Shown piece after piece: positions 8,877-18,610 of a DNA stretch of 42,905 nucleotides. Below the pieces are notes generated by a model. The model searched no databases. It was not told where the DNA came from and saw only the letters and a list, made by a program, of their open reading frames with translations. The translations under genes were made by a program, and so were the position numbers. Source of the DNA: Hyphomonas beringensis. Its GTDB lineage: Bacteria > Pseudomonadota > Alphaproteobacteria > Caulobacterales > Hyphomonadaceae. Where the stretch lies: contig NZ_AWFF01000040.1 of assembly GCF_000682755.1 (NCBI RefSeq), forward strand, positions 1-42,905. Direction: 5' to 3'. The stretch's first letter is position 1. Every line of letters starts with the position of its first letter.

Positions 8877-9205
8877 ACCTCAGGTGGCGGCGTTGCCGTA
8901 ACCGGAGCAGCAGGTGGCGTGCCTGTCTTCATTTCCTTGAGTTCCCGCACATCATCGCTGATGCGGAAGAACAGCATGTAGAGCTCGCACATGAAGCGCC
9001 AGAACAAGAGGCTGACCGCGCCGCCGATAATGGCCGCAATGATCATGCCGATACCGCCAAAAAAGCTCTGGCTGACCATTACACCAAGGCCTAACAAAAA
9101 CATGATGACCGCATAAAGCGCGATCCCGATCAGACCGATATAATAGAGCACCTTGATCAGCGTCGTGCCGATCAGCTTGTCAAAAGTCAGAAAGCGTTGA
9201 AGCAT
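8873..9205 (-). CDS. DUF4282 membrane protein
   Basis: This 110-residue protein begins with LTFDKLIGTTLIKVLYYIGL, a pattern of the DUF4282 family, and has two hydrophobic segments (about residues 18-45 and 48-70), then RFMCELYMLFFRISDDVRELK and a Pro/Thr-rich tail. Function is unknown. A GGGGGA ribosome-binding site precedes the ATG. Its TAG stop and the TAG of thiE share the CTAG at 8873-8876. Confidence 0.75.
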   Translation of the reverse strand: MLQRFLTFDKLIGTTLIKVLYYIGLIGIALYAVIMFLLGLGVMVSQSFFGGIGMIIAAIIGGAVSLLFWRFMCELYMLFFRISDDVRELKEMKTGTPPAAPVTATPPPEV

Positions 9206-9304
9206 TGCTTGTCCCCCTTATTTGCCAGTGGAACCGCCATTCTGCCCATAATTGCACTGTTTTGTGAATACTGGCGGGAAGAACCGGCCCCGTTTATAAG
9301 GCAT

Positions 9305-9321
9305 CGCCTGCTTGGCAGGCG
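9305..9321 (+). promoter_or_regulatory. Hairpin upstream of efp
   Basis: CGCCTGC, a TTG loop and GCAGGCG form a perfect 7-bp hairpin about 75 bases before the efp start. No T tract follows, so it may be a 5' leader structure or an operator. No further assignment is possible from sequence. Confidence 0.35.
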
Positions 9322-9396
9322 GATTAACACACCCCGGCTTGACCGTTTCAGGCCAAAGGCTTACGCCCCCGCCAAACCTTTAAAAGGATACCTCCC

Positions 9397-9963
9397 ATGG
9401 TCAAAATCAATGGCAATGAGATCAAGCCCGGCAACGTCATCGAACATGACGGCAGCGTCTGGCGCGCCCTGAAGACCGCATCCGTGAAACCCGGCAAGGG
9501 TGGTGCGTTCAATCAGGTGGAACTGCGCAACCTGCTGAACGGCTCCAAGGCCAATGTTCGCTTCCGCTCTTCAGAGACAGTTGAGAAAGTACGCCTGGAG
9601 CAGAAAGACCACCAATTCCTGTTTGCAGACGATGACGCCTTCACCTTCATGGATCAGGAAAGCTTCGAGCAGATTGCCATCCAGCGTGACTTCATTGGTG
9701 ACCAGGGCGCCTTCTTGCAGGACGGCATGACGGTCGAGATCGAGTTCTATGGTGAGCAGCCGATCGGCGTCTCCCTGCCGGAACAGGTGATCCTGGAAGT
9801 CGAGGAAACCGAGCCGGTCGTCAAAGGCCAGACGGCGGCAAACAGCTTCAAGCCTGCCAGCTGCACCGGCGGTGTGCGCGTCATGGTTCCGCCCTTTGTC
9901 GGCACCGGCGAGAAAATCGTCGTGCAGACCGCTGATTCCACTTACCTCCGCCGCGCAGACTAA
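9397..9963 (+). CDS. efp: Elongation factor P
   Basis: EF-P binds the ribosome between P and E sites and relieves stalling at polyproline stretches. The 188-residue length and three beta-barrel domains are normal. The tip residue is Lys34 in KPGKGGAF, the position modified by EpmA in the lysylation branch of EF-P; no epmA/epmB genes are in the window. The C-terminal signature [20 protein letters not shown] is complete. It is followed eight bases later by suhB, which is probably cotranscribed. Confidence 0.96.
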   Translation: MVKINGNEIKPGNVIEHDGSVWRALKTASVKPGKGGAFNQVELRNLLNGSKANVRFRSSETVEKVRLEQKDHQFLFADDDAFTFMDQESFEQIAIQRDFIGDQGAFLQDGMTVEIEFYGEQPIGVSLPEQVILEVEETEPVVKGQTAANSFKPASCTGGVRVMVPPFVGTGEKIVVQTADSTYLRRAD

Positions 9964-9971
9964 GGTCAGAC

Positions 9972-10787
9972 ATGTCCAAACCCTCCCCCGTCGGAACCGT
10001 GATGATCGCAGCCGCCCGCGCTGCAGGCCGCGCCCTTGCGCGTGATTTTGGTGAAGTCGAAAACCTGCAAGTATCCAAGAAGGGACCTGCCGATTTCGTC
10101 TCCAATGCCGATCACCGCGCTGAAGAGATCATCTACACACAGCTCTCCAAGGCCCGTCCGGGCTATGGCTTCGTCATGGAAGAAAGCGGCATTGTGGAGG
10201 GGACGGACAAGTCCAACAAGTTCATCGTCGATCCGCTGGATGGCACGCTGAACTTCCTGCACGGCCAGCCGCATTATGCCGTTTCCATCGCGCTGGAGCG
10301 GGAAGGCAAACTGCTGACCGGTGTCGTTTATGATGTCGCCAAGAACGAGATCTTCTGGGCTGAAACCGGCCGGGGCGCCTGGCTGGAACAGCGCAAGCTG
10401 CGCGTAGCGACCCGCACCCGCCTGAACGAAGCCGTCATCGCGACCGGCACGCCGTGGCACGGCAAGTCCGAAGCCGCCCATACCGGCTTTGCCCGCGAAT
10501 TGCTGGCCATGACGCCCGCCTGCGCCGGCATCCGCCGCTATGGCTCAGCGGCGCTTGACCTTGCCTGGGTGGCCGCAGGCCGCTTCGACGGGTTCTGGGA
10601 ACGCGACCTGAAGCCATGGGACATTGCAGCCGGTATCGTGCTGGTGCGTGAGGCTGGCGGCGCGGTTCAGGAGATTGATGGCGGCGACGTGATGTCGACT
10701 GGCTCTGTCCTGGCCTCCAATGCGGACCTGCAGCCCCTGATCGAGAAGCAGCTGCGCCACGCAGCCTCTTTCGGCAAGCAGTCCTAG
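9972..10787 (+). CDS. suhB: Inositol monophosphatase family protein
   Basis: This 271-residue Mg-dependent, lithium-sensitive type phosphatase carries the metal-site residues Glu70/Glu71 (MEESG), Asp87 and Asp90 (VDPLDGTLNFLHG) and the C-terminal KPWDIAAG motif. Family members hydrolyse inositol 1-phosphate or related sugar phosphates; SuhB in enterobacteria also acts in rRNA antitermination. The substrate here is not determined. It lies directly behind efp. Confidence 0.9.
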   Translation: MSKPSPVGTVMIAAARAAGRALARDFGEVENLQVSKKGPADFVSNADHRAEEIIYTQLSKARPGYGFVMEESGIVEGTDKSNKFIVDPLDGTLNFLHGQPHYAVSIALEREGKLLTGVVYDVAKNEIFWAETGRGAWLEQRKLRVATRTRLNEAVIATGTPWHGKSEAAHTGFARELLAMTPACAGIRRYGSAALDLAWVAAGRFDGFWERDLKPWDIAAGIVLVREAGGAVQEIDGGDVMSTGSVLASNADLQPLIEKQLRHAASFGKQS

Positions 10788-10889
10788 GCAAGCCTTTCTG
10801 AGGCAGTTTCCTGCACGCACGGTGTCAGAATTATCGTGACACTGGCGTCAAGTTTTGGCTTTATGGGTCAAAACGGGCAGGGAACACGC

Positions 10890-12386
10890 ATGATACAACC
10901 AGATACAGACGTTCTGATCATTGGCGCCGGCCTATCGGGCATCGGCGCAGCCGTGCATCTGGGCAAGCAATGCCCTGGCAAAACCTATCAGATCTTCGAG
11001 CAGCGCGACGCGATTGGCGGCACCTGGGACCTGTTCCGCTATCCGGGCATCCGTTCCGACAGCGACATGCACACGCTGGGCTACAATTTCAAACCCTGGA
11101 CCGCCGCCAAGGCGATTGCCGATGGCCCGTCGATCCGCAGCTATGTCGAGGACACCGCAGACGAGTACGGCATCACGCCCCATATCAAGTTCGGGACGAA
11201 GATCGTCGCCGCCAATTGGTCCACTGAAGATCAGGCCTGGCATGTCACGCATGAGAACAAGGCCGGCGACCGCGCCGTCACGACCTGCCGCTTCCTTTTC
11301 ATGTGCGGCGGCTATTACAATTATGATCAGGGCTATCGTCCGGACTTTCCGGGCGAAGACAATTTCAAGGGCCAGTTCGTGCACCCGCAACACTGGCCGG
11401 AAGATCTCGACTATTCCGGCAAGAAAGTTGTGATCATCGGCTCTGGCGCGACGGCGATGACCCTCTTGCCCGCAATGACTGACAAGGCGGGGCATGTCAC
11501 TATGCTGCAACGCTCCCCCACCTATGTCGTCTCTCGCCCGGCCGTGGACAAATTCGCAAACTTCCTGCGCAAAATCCTTCCGGACAGCTGGGCCTACAGT
11601 TTGATCCGCTGGCGGAATGTTGCCCTCCAGCAATTCTTCTACAAGAAAACACGCAGCAATCCTGAGCAGGCCCGCGAGCGCCTGATCGGCATGGTGAAAG
11701 AGGAACTCGGCCCCGACTATCCGGTCGAGACGCACTTCAACCCGGCCTACAATCCATGGGAACAGCGCCTTTGCCTGGTGCCGGATTCCGATCTCTTCCA
11801 TGCCCTGAAGAGCGGCAAGGCCAACATCGAGACTGACCATATCGAGACGTTTACGGAGCACGGTATTAAGCTGACCTCCGGCAAGACGCTGGACGCCGAC
11901 ATCGTGGTGACGGCCACGGGCCTCAATCTGGTGTTCATGAACGGGGTGGATGTCTCGCTGGATGGCGCGAAGGTAAATCCCGGACAGCTGCTGAACTATA
12001 AGGGTGTCATGCTTTCCAATGTGCCGAATCTGGCCGTAACGTTCGGCTATACGAATGCGTCCTGGACGCTGAAGGCCGATCTGACGAGCGAATATGTCTG
12101 CCGTCTGCTGAAGACGATGGACGAAAAGGGCGCGAGCTCTGCCATGCCCTATCTGTCAGCCTATCCGAACGAGACAGAACCCTTCGTGGACTTCTCATCA
12201 GGCTATTTCCAGCGCGTGATGGACCAGTTCCCGCGCCAGCACACCGAAGCGCCGTGGAAGCTGCATCAGGATTACTTCACAGACCGCAAGAATTTGCGCC
12301 AACTGCCCATTGAAGACGGCGTGATGAAATTCACGACCCCACAAGAGGCGAGCGCCGCAAAGCCCACCCTTCAGGCCGCGGAATAA
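10890..12386 (+). CDS. Baeyer-Villiger flavin monooxygenase, EthA-like
   Basis: This 498-residue FAD/NADPH enzyme inserts oxygen next to carbonyl groups or oxidises sulfur. FAD site GAGLSG (12-17), the GGTWDLFRYPGIRSDSDM block (43-60), the Baeyer-Villiger fingerprint F159-x-G161-x3-H165-x3-W169-P170, and the NADPH site GSGATA (184-189) are all present. Block-by-block similarity to Mycobacterium EthA, the activator of ethionamide, is very high, including GYYNYDQGY, HPQHWPEDLDY, MLQRSPTYVVS and YTNASWTLKADL. I start at the ATG at 10890 with GCAGGGA upstream rather than the GTG 18 codons earlier. The natural substrate is unknown. Confidence 0.92.
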   Translation: MIQPDTDVLIIGAGLSGIGAAVHLGKQCPGKTYQIFEQRDAIGGTWDLFRYPGIRSDSDMHTLGYNFKPWTAAKAIADGPSIRSYVEDTADEYGITPHIKFGTKIVAANWSTEDQAWHVTHENKAGDRAVTTCRFLFMCGGYYNYDQGYRPDFPGEDNFKGQFVHPQHWPEDLDYSGKKVVIIGSGATAMTLLPAMTDKAGHVTMLQRSPTYVVSRPAVDKFANFLRKILPDSWAYSLIRWRNVALQQFFYKKTRSNPEQARERLIGMVKEELGPDYPVETHFNPAYNPWEQRLCLVPDSDLFHALKSGKANIETDHIETFTEHGIKLTSGKTLDADIVVTATGLNLVFMNGVDVSLDGAKVNPGQLLNYKGVMLSNVPNLAVTFGYTNASWTLKADLTSEYVCRLLKTMDEKGASSAMPYLSAYPNETEPFVDFSSGYFQRVMDQFPRQHTEAPWKLHQDYFTDRKNLRQLPIEDGVMKFTTPQEASAAKPTLQAAE

Positions 12387-12458
12387 GCTCAACCTGTCAA
12401 TCCGCGCACCCGGCCCCTATATTTGACATGTAGGGGCCTGATGCATGGAGATAATATT

Positions 12459-12623
12459 ATGTGGTTATGGCTTTTGTGGTGGTGCGTGGACGACCATCTG
12501 GCAGCAGCCCTGAATACGCCGGGGCTGGGCGAGTTGCCAATCTGGGTGCCCCTCATCCTCTCGCTCGCCTTTGCCTTCACAATTGATGGCAAGGTGAAGA
12601 AGGTGCGCAAGAAACGGGGCTAG
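12459..12623 (+). CDS. Small membrane protein candidate, 54 residues
   Basis: The frame encodes a Trp/Leu-rich N terminus, a hydrophobic segment (WVPLILSLAFAF) and a Lys/Arg-rich tail, a layout typical of small inner-membrane proteins. ATGGAG eight bases before the ATG could serve as ribosome-binding site. I recognise no family. The ORF fills the space between the monooxygenase and the convergent ABC exporter. It could also be non-coding. Confidence 0.35.
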   Translation: MWLWLLWWCVDDHLAAALNTPGLGELPIWVPLILSLAFAFTIDGKVKKVRKKRG

Positions 12624-12629
12624 CCCCCC

Positions 12630-14462
12630 CTACCCTTCCGCAAACTGCAATTCGGCGAGGCGGGCATAGAGGCCGCCCTTCGCGACGAGTTCCTCGTGCG
12701 TGCCTTCTTCAACGATATGGCCATGCTCCATTACGATGATCCGGTCTGCGCGGCGTACGGTGGAGAGACGGTGCGCGATGACCAGCGTCGTGCGCCCCTC
12801 GGCAGCATTGGAGATCGCGCGGCGCACAGCCGCTTCGCTTTCTGAATCAAGCGCAGAGGTTGCCTCGTCGAGCAGCAGAACCGGGGCATCCCGCACCAAG
12901 GCCCGCGCCAGCGCAACCCGCTGGCGTTGCCCGCCTGACAGGCTGCGCCCCTTCTGACCAAGATCGGTATCGAGCCCTTCCTTTGCGGCCAGGAAATCCA
13001 TCGCTTCTGCCATGCGGGCGGCATGTTCCAGCACGGCGTCATCGGCATTGTCCGCACCGAACGCAATGTTCTGGCGGGCCGTACCCGTGAACAACGCAGA
13101 TTCCTGGGGCGCATAGGCAAATTGATGGCGCCAGTCACGCGGCGTTGCCTCCAGTGCGGAAACACCATCCAGCATCACCTTGCCGGACTGCACATCGAAC
13201 AGGCGCAGCGCCAGGCGGAAGACGGTGGTCTTGCCCGCGCCGCTGGGGCCGACCAGCGCCACGAACTCGCCCGGACGAATGCTGAGGGAGAAATCCTCAA
13301 GCGCGGAAACATCCTCGCCGCCATAGCGGAAGGTGACATGATCGAAAGTCAGCGCGCCAGTGACCTTCTCCGGCAGGGCAACCGGCTGCAGTGGCGCGGA
13401 GATTTCCTGCTCCGCATTCAGCACTTCCGCCGCCCGGTCCGCCGCGCCCGCCGCGCGCATCACTTCGCCATAGACTTCCGCCAGCATGCCGAACCCGGAG
13501 CCAGCATATAGCGCGTAGAGCACCATGGAGGCGAGATCACCAAAGCTCATCTCCCCTGTCGCCACGGCCCGCGCGCCGAGCCAGAGCACACCAACAAAGC
13601 CCCCAAACAGCAGGATGGAGACCAGCACGATCATGACAGAGCGCGCGCCGATCCGGCGCATGGCCGCCGCAAAGGTTGCTTCCACAGCTTCTGAGAACGC
13701 GGCCAGGCGGCTATCTTCGCGGTTATAGGCCTGGACGAGTTCAATCGCGTCGAGCGCTTCCGCCGCTTCCGAGCCTGCATCGGCAAGGCGCGACTGCGCC
13801 GTGTTCGACATCTTCCGAATGATCCGGCCAATGAACATGACCGGCAGGATGGCAATCGGCAGCATGGCCAGCAGGGTCAGCCCCAGCTTCCAGTTCACAA
13901 CCATCATCATGGTCAGCGCGCCAAACGTGGTCAGCAGCGTGCGCATGGCAAGCGAGGCGGACGAACCGAGGAAGGTCTCGATCAGGGTCACATCGGCCGT
14001 CAGGCGGGACACAGCCTCACCCGAGCGCATCTTGGAATGGTAGCGCGGCGACAGGGTCAACAAGTGGGAATAGAGATCGCGGCGCAGGTCTGCGGCAATC
14101 CGCTCCCCGAAGCGGGAGACAAAATAGAACCGGACAGCCCCCAGAACACCCGACAGAATGGCCGCCAATGCGACCCAGAGAAACGCCTTGTCGACCAGTT
14201 CCAGAAGCTGTGCGGTGGAATCTTCTGCCCGCTGACCGGCATCAGCTGCCATTCCCAGCAACATCGGGATAGCCAGGCTGACAGCGGCGGCCAGCACAAG
14301 GAATACCAGTGCCACGCTCACCGTGATCCAGTGGCGCCGAATGTACGGCATCAAAAGCTTCAATGGTTTCAAGCTCTTGGCCTTGGGCCGATTGACGGCA
14401 GCTCCGCCGTCAGGCTCAGTTGCACGGCGGTCATTCACGTATTGGCTATCAGTGTCAGCCAT
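12630..14462 (-). CDS. ABC exporter, fused membrane and ATPase domains
   Basis: This 610-residue half-transporter has a six-helix type-I exporter domain (about 40-330) and an ATPase domain (about 368-605). Walker A GPSGAGKTT (405-413), signature LSGGQ (508-512), Walker B VLLLDE (528-533) and the H-loop His564 are intact. It would act as a homodimer in the inner membrane and is in the MsbA/ABCB-like bacterial group that exports lipids, peptides or drugs. Substrate is unknown. Its promoter region is shared with the divergent rpmE. Confidence 0.92.
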   Translation of the reverse strand: MADTDSQYVNDRRATEPDGGAAVNRPKAKSLKPLKLLMPYIRRHWITVSVALVFLVLAAAVSLAIPMLLGMAADAGQRAEDSTAQLLELVDKAFLWVALAAILSGVLGAVRFYFVSRFGERIAADLRRDLYSHLLTLSPRYHSKMRSGEAVSRLTADVTLIETFLGSSASLAMRTLLTTFGALTMMMVVNWKLGLTLLAMLPIAILPVMFIGRIIRKMSNTAQSRLADAGSEAAEALDAIELVQAYNREDSRLAAFSEAVEATFAAAMRRIGARSVMIVLVSILLFGGFVGVLWLGARAVATGEMSFGDLASMVLYALYAGSGFGMLAEVYGEVMRAAGAADRAAEVLNAEQEISAPLQPVALPEKVTGALTFDHVTFRYGGEDVSALEDFSLSIRPGEFVALVGPSGAGKTTVFRLALRLFDVQSGKVMLDGVSALEATPRDWRHQFAYAPQESALFTGTARQNIAFGADNADDAVLEHAARMAEAMDFLAAKEGLDTDLGQKGRSLSGGQRQRVALARALVRDAPVLLLDEATSALDSESEAAVRRAISNAAEGRTTLVIAHRLSTVRRADRIIVMEHGHIVEEGTHEELVAKGGLYARLAELQFAEG

Positions 14463-14632
14463 GAGGCTATCAATCCCTTTCAGTGGCCTATAAGATTCCC
14501 TGCGAGGTGCCTCTTGCAGAGATGGCCTCTTTCAGTTACACGCGCCACTTCGAAAACAGGCTGAGACAAGCCCGCGCACCCAAGTGACGGCAGAGCGCGG
14601 TTGTCCTTTAGAGTTCAAGAGAGGCGAAGGCC

Positions 14633-14851
14633 ATGAAAAAAGAAGGTCATCCCGACTATCACTTCATCACCGTAGTGATGACCGATGGCACCGAGTACCA
14701 GACGCGCTCCACTTTCGGAAGCGAAGGCGACCGCCTGGTTCTGGACATCGACTCCAAGTCTCACCCGGCCTGGACCGGTGGCGACGGCAAGATGCTGGAC
14801 CGCGGTGGCCGCGTTTCCCGCTTCAAAGATAAGTTCAAAGGCTTCATGTAA
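14633..14851 (+). CDS. rpmE: 50S ribosomal protein L31, cysteine-free form
   Basis: This 72-residue protein shows [27 protein letters not shown] and [13 protein letters not shown], the L31 pattern. The zinc-binding cysteines of the Cys-containing paralogue are absent (Val/Met and Ser-Lys-Ser replace them), which is the usual state in alphaproteobacteria. A good AGAGGCGAAGG ribosome-binding region precedes the ATG. A terminator follows at 14889-14913. Confidence 0.95.
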   Translation: MKKEGHPDYHFITVVMTDGTEYQTRSTFGSEGDRLVLDIDSKSHPAWTGGDGKMLDRGGRVSRFKDKFKGFM

Positions 14852-14888
14852 GCGTTCTTCGCTTCGCGTGATGCGTATAGTGGGAAAG

Positions 14889-14913
14889 CCCTGGCTCTTA
14901 AGCCGGGGTTTTT
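14889..14913 (+). terminator. Intrinsic terminator after rpmE
   Basis: CCCTGGCT (14889-14896) pairs with AGCCGGGG (14901-14908, one wobble pair) around a CTTA loop and is followed by five T residues. Confidence 0.85.
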
Positions 14914-15019
14914 CGTTTTGAACCTTACACTTTTGTCAGACAGGGCCGCCGGCCCGATTGCTTAACCGCGGTTTAACCACGCTGCCCCAGCCTGCCTCCG
15001 ATACTTACGGAGGTAAGCC

Positions 15020-15520
15020 ATGTCATTCGCATCGCAGCTCAAACCCATCCTGTCCTCGGTGGCCGTTCTGGCCGGGGTGGCCGCCGCCATTGCGCTGGCC
15101 GCACAGGCGATGACCGATTATGAACCTGAAGAGCAGGACGGTATTGTCTACTGGTCGGATGGCGATTCCGGGCGGCTTCCCGATGGCACCAAATTCCGTC
15201 TTCACGGCATCGATGCGCCGGAAACCCGCAGCCCGAAGCAGATTGGCGGCGCCGATTGCGAGTCCGAACGCGAGCTTGGCTATCTGGCCAAGGAAAAGGT
15301 GCTGGACCTGACAGAAGGCAAGACGGTTGCCGTGACCAACGACTATGGGCCGGACCGCTATGATCGCCTCGTCGTGGATCTCAGCATTGATGGCCAGGAT
15401 CTGGCAAAAACGCTAATCGCCGCCGGGACGCACCAGGCCTGGGATTATGATGGCGGCGATCCGAAACCGGATTGGTGCACGCCCAGATACAAGCGCGCCG
15501 CAAAGTCCCTCACGCCATAG
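15020..15520 (+). CDS. Secreted or membrane-anchored thermonuclease-fold protein
   Basis: This 166-residue protein has an N-terminal hydrophobic segment (about 10-30) acting as signal or anchor, then an SNase/OB-fold domain. The residues matching the staphylococcal nuclease active site are present: acidic DGD around 47-49, Arg60, Asp65, Glu68 (FRLHGIDAPET) and Arg116 (DRYDR). It is therefore predicted to be an active Ca-dependent nuclease in the periplasm. GGAGG lies just upstream of the ATG. Compare the degenerate paralogue at 32027-32791. Confidence 0.82.
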   Translation: MSFASQLKPILSSVAVLAGVAAAIALAAQAMTDYEPEEQDGIVYWSDGDSGRLPDGTKFRLHGIDAPETRSPKQIGGADCESERELGYLAKEKVLDLTEGKTVAVTNDYGPDRYDRLVVDLSIDGQDLAKTLIAAGTHQAWDYDGGDPKPDWCTPRYKRAAKSLTP

Positions 15521-15598
15521 AGTGACTGCAAAGCGGTTGCGATCATCAGCGGAGCGCTTAGGCTTCACCCCCTGAAGACCGACTGCAGGAGGACGCCC

Positions 15599-16351
15599 AT
15601 GCCGCGCCCACCCCTCTTATATACCGCCACCCTCGGCGCCGCTTTTCTGGGCCTCAGCCTCGTGACAGCCTGCGGGGATGCCGGCCCTCAGCGCCCATCA
15701 TCCTATGCGCCACAAGAGACAGGCCCGCGACAGGATGCGACAGAAATCAACTCGGATGAGACGATCCGCGTCCTGTCCGCTGACAAGCGCCTCGCCTTTG
15801 CGGCCGCCCAGCTGGCGGCAGGTCAGGCCCTCTATGAAGCTGGCGAGACCGAGAATGCGGTCTGGCATTTCTCCCATATCGGCACAGACATCCCCGATAC
15901 AGAACGCGCGCCCCTGCAGGTCATCGGCTTTGACACAAGCCGCTTCGACAATATCGCCCTGGCGATTGAAGCAGGCGCACCGCCTGAGGATATTGATGCG
16001 CGCCTTGCCGCCGCAGACGCCCATCTGGCAGACATGTTCGCCCTGACAGAAAATGATCCCGCCGCCCTGATTGGTTTCCTGATGGATAATTGCGTGAAGG
16101 AATATGACGCGGGCGTGAGGGATTCCGCCATCAGCGAGGCGCACCATTATGAGTTGGCCTATGGACTGGCCGCAGAAGCGCGCAGCCTGGCCTATCAGCT
16201 GGAAGGGGCCAATGATTTGCAGATGGAAGCCGAATTGCTGGTGCGCATGTGGCCCAGCGACGGGCCCATCATGTCTGGCGCGGTGGCCCCGGCCGCCTTG
16301 CTGGCGACCCAGGCCTCCCGCGTGAAGCTGCAGGCCTCAATTCTGGACTAG
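15599..16351 (+). CDS. Predicted lipoprotein of unknown function
   Basis: The 250-residue product has a signal peptide ending in the lipobox LVTAC (Cys25), so it should be lipid-anchored. The mature part is helical, rich in Ala and acidic residues, with repeated AAxLAAGQALYEAG- and AAADAHLADMF-like helices and a region (WHFSHIGTDIP) that I cannot place. Families of helical periplasmic iron- or imelysin-like proteins look broadly similar, but I do not see their signature motif. A strong AGGAGG precedes the start. Its end overlaps the end of the convergent tlpA-like gene by 15 bases. Confidence 0.7.
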   Translation: MPRPPLLYTATLGAAFLGLSLVTACGDAGPQRPSSYAPQETGPRQDATEINSDETIRVLSADKRLAFAAAQLAAGQALYEAGETENAVWHFSHIGTDIPDTERAPLQVIGFDTSRFDNIALAIEAGAPPEDIDARLAAADAHLADMFALTENDPAALIGFLMDNCVKEYDAGVRDSAISEAHHYELAYGLAAEARSLAYQLEGANDLQMEAELLVRMWPSDGPIMSGAVAPAALLATQASRVKLQASILD

Positions 16352-16921
16352 CTTATCGATCAGGCCGATCGCCTCAATGGAGCTCCAGTCCGCATCGCCG
16401 GCCAGGCGGGCAACTTCCTTACCGTCCGCATCATACAGGATCGTTGTCGGGAAGCCCTGAACACCGCTGTCATAGACCAGTTCATATTGTTCCGGCGTGA
16501 CTATGTGGAAGTCGATATTGCTGGCGCCGAGTTCCGTGAGGCGCTGGGCGGCATAGGCTTTATCCTCTTCGGAATCGACGCTGATCGCGACGACTTCGAA
16601 CTTGTCGCTGCCCCGCGCGGTCTGCAGCGCGCCGAGGGATGGCATTTCGCGTTCGCAGGGCGCGCACCATGTCGCCCAGAAATTAACGAGGATCACCTTG
16701 CCCTTATAGTCCTGCAGCGTGACAGGGGTGCCATCTTGCAGATAGAAGGGCGCTTCAGCGGCCGGGGTGCCCGCCTTGGAAAAATCGAGCTTCTGGATTT
16801 CGCCTACCGCGAACTTCTCCAGGCTGTTTTCCGGGGCTTTTCCGCCGGCTGCGCTCATCAGCGCATAGACAATTGCGATCAGGCCGACCAAGAAGAGGGC
16901 GATATAGGCCAGACGGGTCAT
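16337..16921 (-). CDS. tlpA: TlpA-family thiol-disulfide oxidoreductase
   Basis: This 194-residue membrane-anchored periplasmic thioredoxin has one N-terminal helix (3-25) and a thioredoxin domain with the WCAPC active site (Cys86 and Cys89) in FWATWCAPCEREMP and the cis-Pro loop GFPTT. TlpA proteins reduce cytochrome c or cytochrome oxidase maturation factors. It is divergent from argH with only 33 bases between the starts, a conserved arrangement in alphaproteobacteria. Confidence 0.9.
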   Translation of the reverse strand: MTRLAYIALFLVGLIAIVYALMSAAGGKAPENSLEKFAVGEIQKLDFSKAGTPAAEAPFYLQDGTPVTLQDYKGKVILVNFWATWCAPCEREMPSLGALQTARGSDKFEVVAISVDSEEDKAYAAQRLTELGASNIDFHIVTPEQYELVYDSGVQGFPTTILYDADGKEVARLAGDADWSSIEAIGLIDKLVQN

Positions 16922-16954
16922 CAGGCTCAGTCTCCAATGCTAGTTTGAAGGGAT

Positions 16955-18358
16955 ATGGCAGTGACAACAGGCAAAGGCCAGACAATGTGGGGCGGACGCT
17001 TTGCCGCGACCCCCTCCGAGATCATGGAAGAGATCAATGCATCTCTCGATATCGACCGCCGCATGGCCCAGGAAGATATCGCCGGAAGCCGCGCCCATGC
17101 TGACATGCTGGCGGAGATGGGCATCATTTCCGCAGACGATAATGAAGCCATTCAGGCGGGCCTGGATCAGATTCTGGAAGAACTGAAAAATGGCAGTTTC
17201 CCGTTCCGCCGCGAACTGGAAGACATTCACATGAATGTCGAAGCGCGCCTGAAAGAGCTGATTGGCGAACCTGCCGGACGCCTGCACACGGCGCGTTCCC
17301 GCAACGATCAGGTGGTCACTGATTTCCGCCTGTGGACGCGCGGCGCGCTGGACGAGTCCATGCAGTTGGTCGCTGGCCTGCAAGGCGCACTGGTTAAGCG
17401 TGCGGGCGAGAACACCGAGACGGTCATGCCAGGCTTCACCCACCTGCAGACCGCGCAACCGGTCACGCTGGGGCACCATCTGCTGGCCTATGTCGAAATG
17501 GCTGAGCGCGACCGCTCCCGCCTTCTGGGCTGCGCAGAGCGGCTGAACGAGTGCCCTCTGGGCTCAGCAGCCCTGGCCGGTACCGGCTTCCCGATTGACC
17601 GGGACATGACGGCCGAGGCGCTCGGCTTTGCCCGGCCGATGGCGAACTCTCTTGATGCGGTCTCAGCGCGTGACTTTGCGCTTGAGGCCCTCGCGACCCT
17701 CTCTATCGCGGCGACGCATCTGTCCCGCCTGGCCGAAGAGATTGTGCTGTGGACCAGCGCGCAGTTCAGCTTTGCCCAGCTGACCGACGCCTGGTCGACG
17801 GGATCCTCCATCATGCCGCAAAAGCGCAATCCGGATGCCGCCGAGCTGATCCGCGCCAAGGCGAGCCTGATTTCAGGGCTCTACATGTCTCTGCAAGGCG
17901 CAGTGAAGGCCCTGCCGCTGGCCTATGCGAAAGATCTGCAGGACGACAAGCGCCTGACCTTTGAAGCCTTCGACACGTTCAATCTGTGCGTCCGCGCGAT
18001 GACTGGAATGATCGAAACAATCCACTTCAAACCGGAAAACATGCGCGCCGCTGCCGCGAAAGGCTTCTCCACGGCGACCGATCTGGCCGACTGGCTGGTG
18101 CGCGAGCTGGGCCTGCCCTTCCGCGAGGCCCATCATGTGACCGGGCAATTGGTGGCCAAGGCCGAAGAAAAGAACTGCGATCTGGCAGACCTGTCTCTGG
18201 ACGAAATGCAGGCAGTCCATAAGGATATCAATAACAGCGTATTTGATGTGCTGACGGTTGAGGCCTCTGCCTCATCTCGGACATCTTATGGCGCTACAAG
18301 CCCCGTTCGCGTCACTGAACAGGTGACACAGTGGAAACAAAGACTTCGACTGGAGTAG
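16955..18358 (+). CDS. argH: Argininosuccinate lyase
   Basis: It splits argininosuccinate into arginine and fumarate, the last step of arginine synthesis. The 467-residue length is standard. Motifs include [44 protein letters not shown] and the superfamily signature [12 protein letters not shown] (about residue 283 onward) with the catalytic serine. It heads a tight run argH-lptM-lipoprotein-lysA-TIGR02302-mprF. Confidence 0.96.
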   Translation: MAVTTGKGQTMWGGRFAATPSEIMEEINASLDIDRRMAQEDIAGSRAHADMLAEMGIISADDNEAIQAGLDQILEELKNGSFPFRRELEDIHMNVEARLKELIGEPAGRLHTARSRNDQVVTDFRLWTRGALDESMQLVAGLQGALVKRAGENTETVMPGFTHLQTAQPVTLGHHLLAYVEMAERDRSRLLGCAERLNECPLGSAALAGTGFPIDRDMTAEALGFARPMANSLDAVSARDFALEALATLSIAATHLSRLAEEIVLWTSAQFSFAQLTDAWSTGSSIMPQKRNPDAAELIRAKASLISGLYMSLQGAVKALPLAYAKDLQDDKRLTFEAFDTFNLCVRAMTGMIETIHFKPENMRAAAAKGFSTATDLADWLVRELGLPFREAHHVTGQLVAKAEEKNCDLADLSLDEMQAVHKDINNSVFDVLTVEASASSRTSYGATSPVRVTEQVTQWKQRLRLE

Positions 18359-18364
18359 TCATTG

Positions 18365-18601
18365 ATGAAACGCCCCCTTCTCCTCTCCGCTGCATTGATC
18401 GCTGCCGCCAATCTGGCGGCGTGCGGGCTGACCGGAGACCTTGAACGTCCCGGCCCGCTCTGGGGTGATCCGAAAGGTGATGTCGCCCCTGCCGACTTGC
18501 CCGAGCAGAAACAGGGGACACTGCCCGATCTGCCGGATCGTCCTGACGAGGATGCCGCCGCAGAAGAAGATGCAGATGACGAGCTGCTGGGCGGGACGTA
18601 A
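18365..18601 (+). CDS. lptM: Small LptM-type lipoprotein
   Basis: This 78-residue product has a signal peptide with lipobox LAAC (Cys20), followed by GLTGDLERPGPLWGDP, which resembles the CGxxGPLYxP core of the LptM/YifL family that assists LPS-transport protein LptD maturation. The acidic C-terminal tail is long for the family. Position between argH and lysA is the usual one in alphaproteobacteria. ATG at 18365 is preferred over an in-frame TTG one codon earlier. Confidence 0.7.
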   Translation: MKRPLLLSAALIAAANLAACGLTGDLERPGPLWGDPKGDVAPADLPEQKQGTLPDLPDRPDEDAAAEEDADDELLGGT

Positions 18602-18610
18602 GGAGACCTC

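Noticed and set aside
12423-12455. TTGACA and GATAAT as promoter of the 54-residue ORF
   Set aside because: The spacing is 21 bases and the start site would fall after the chosen ATG.
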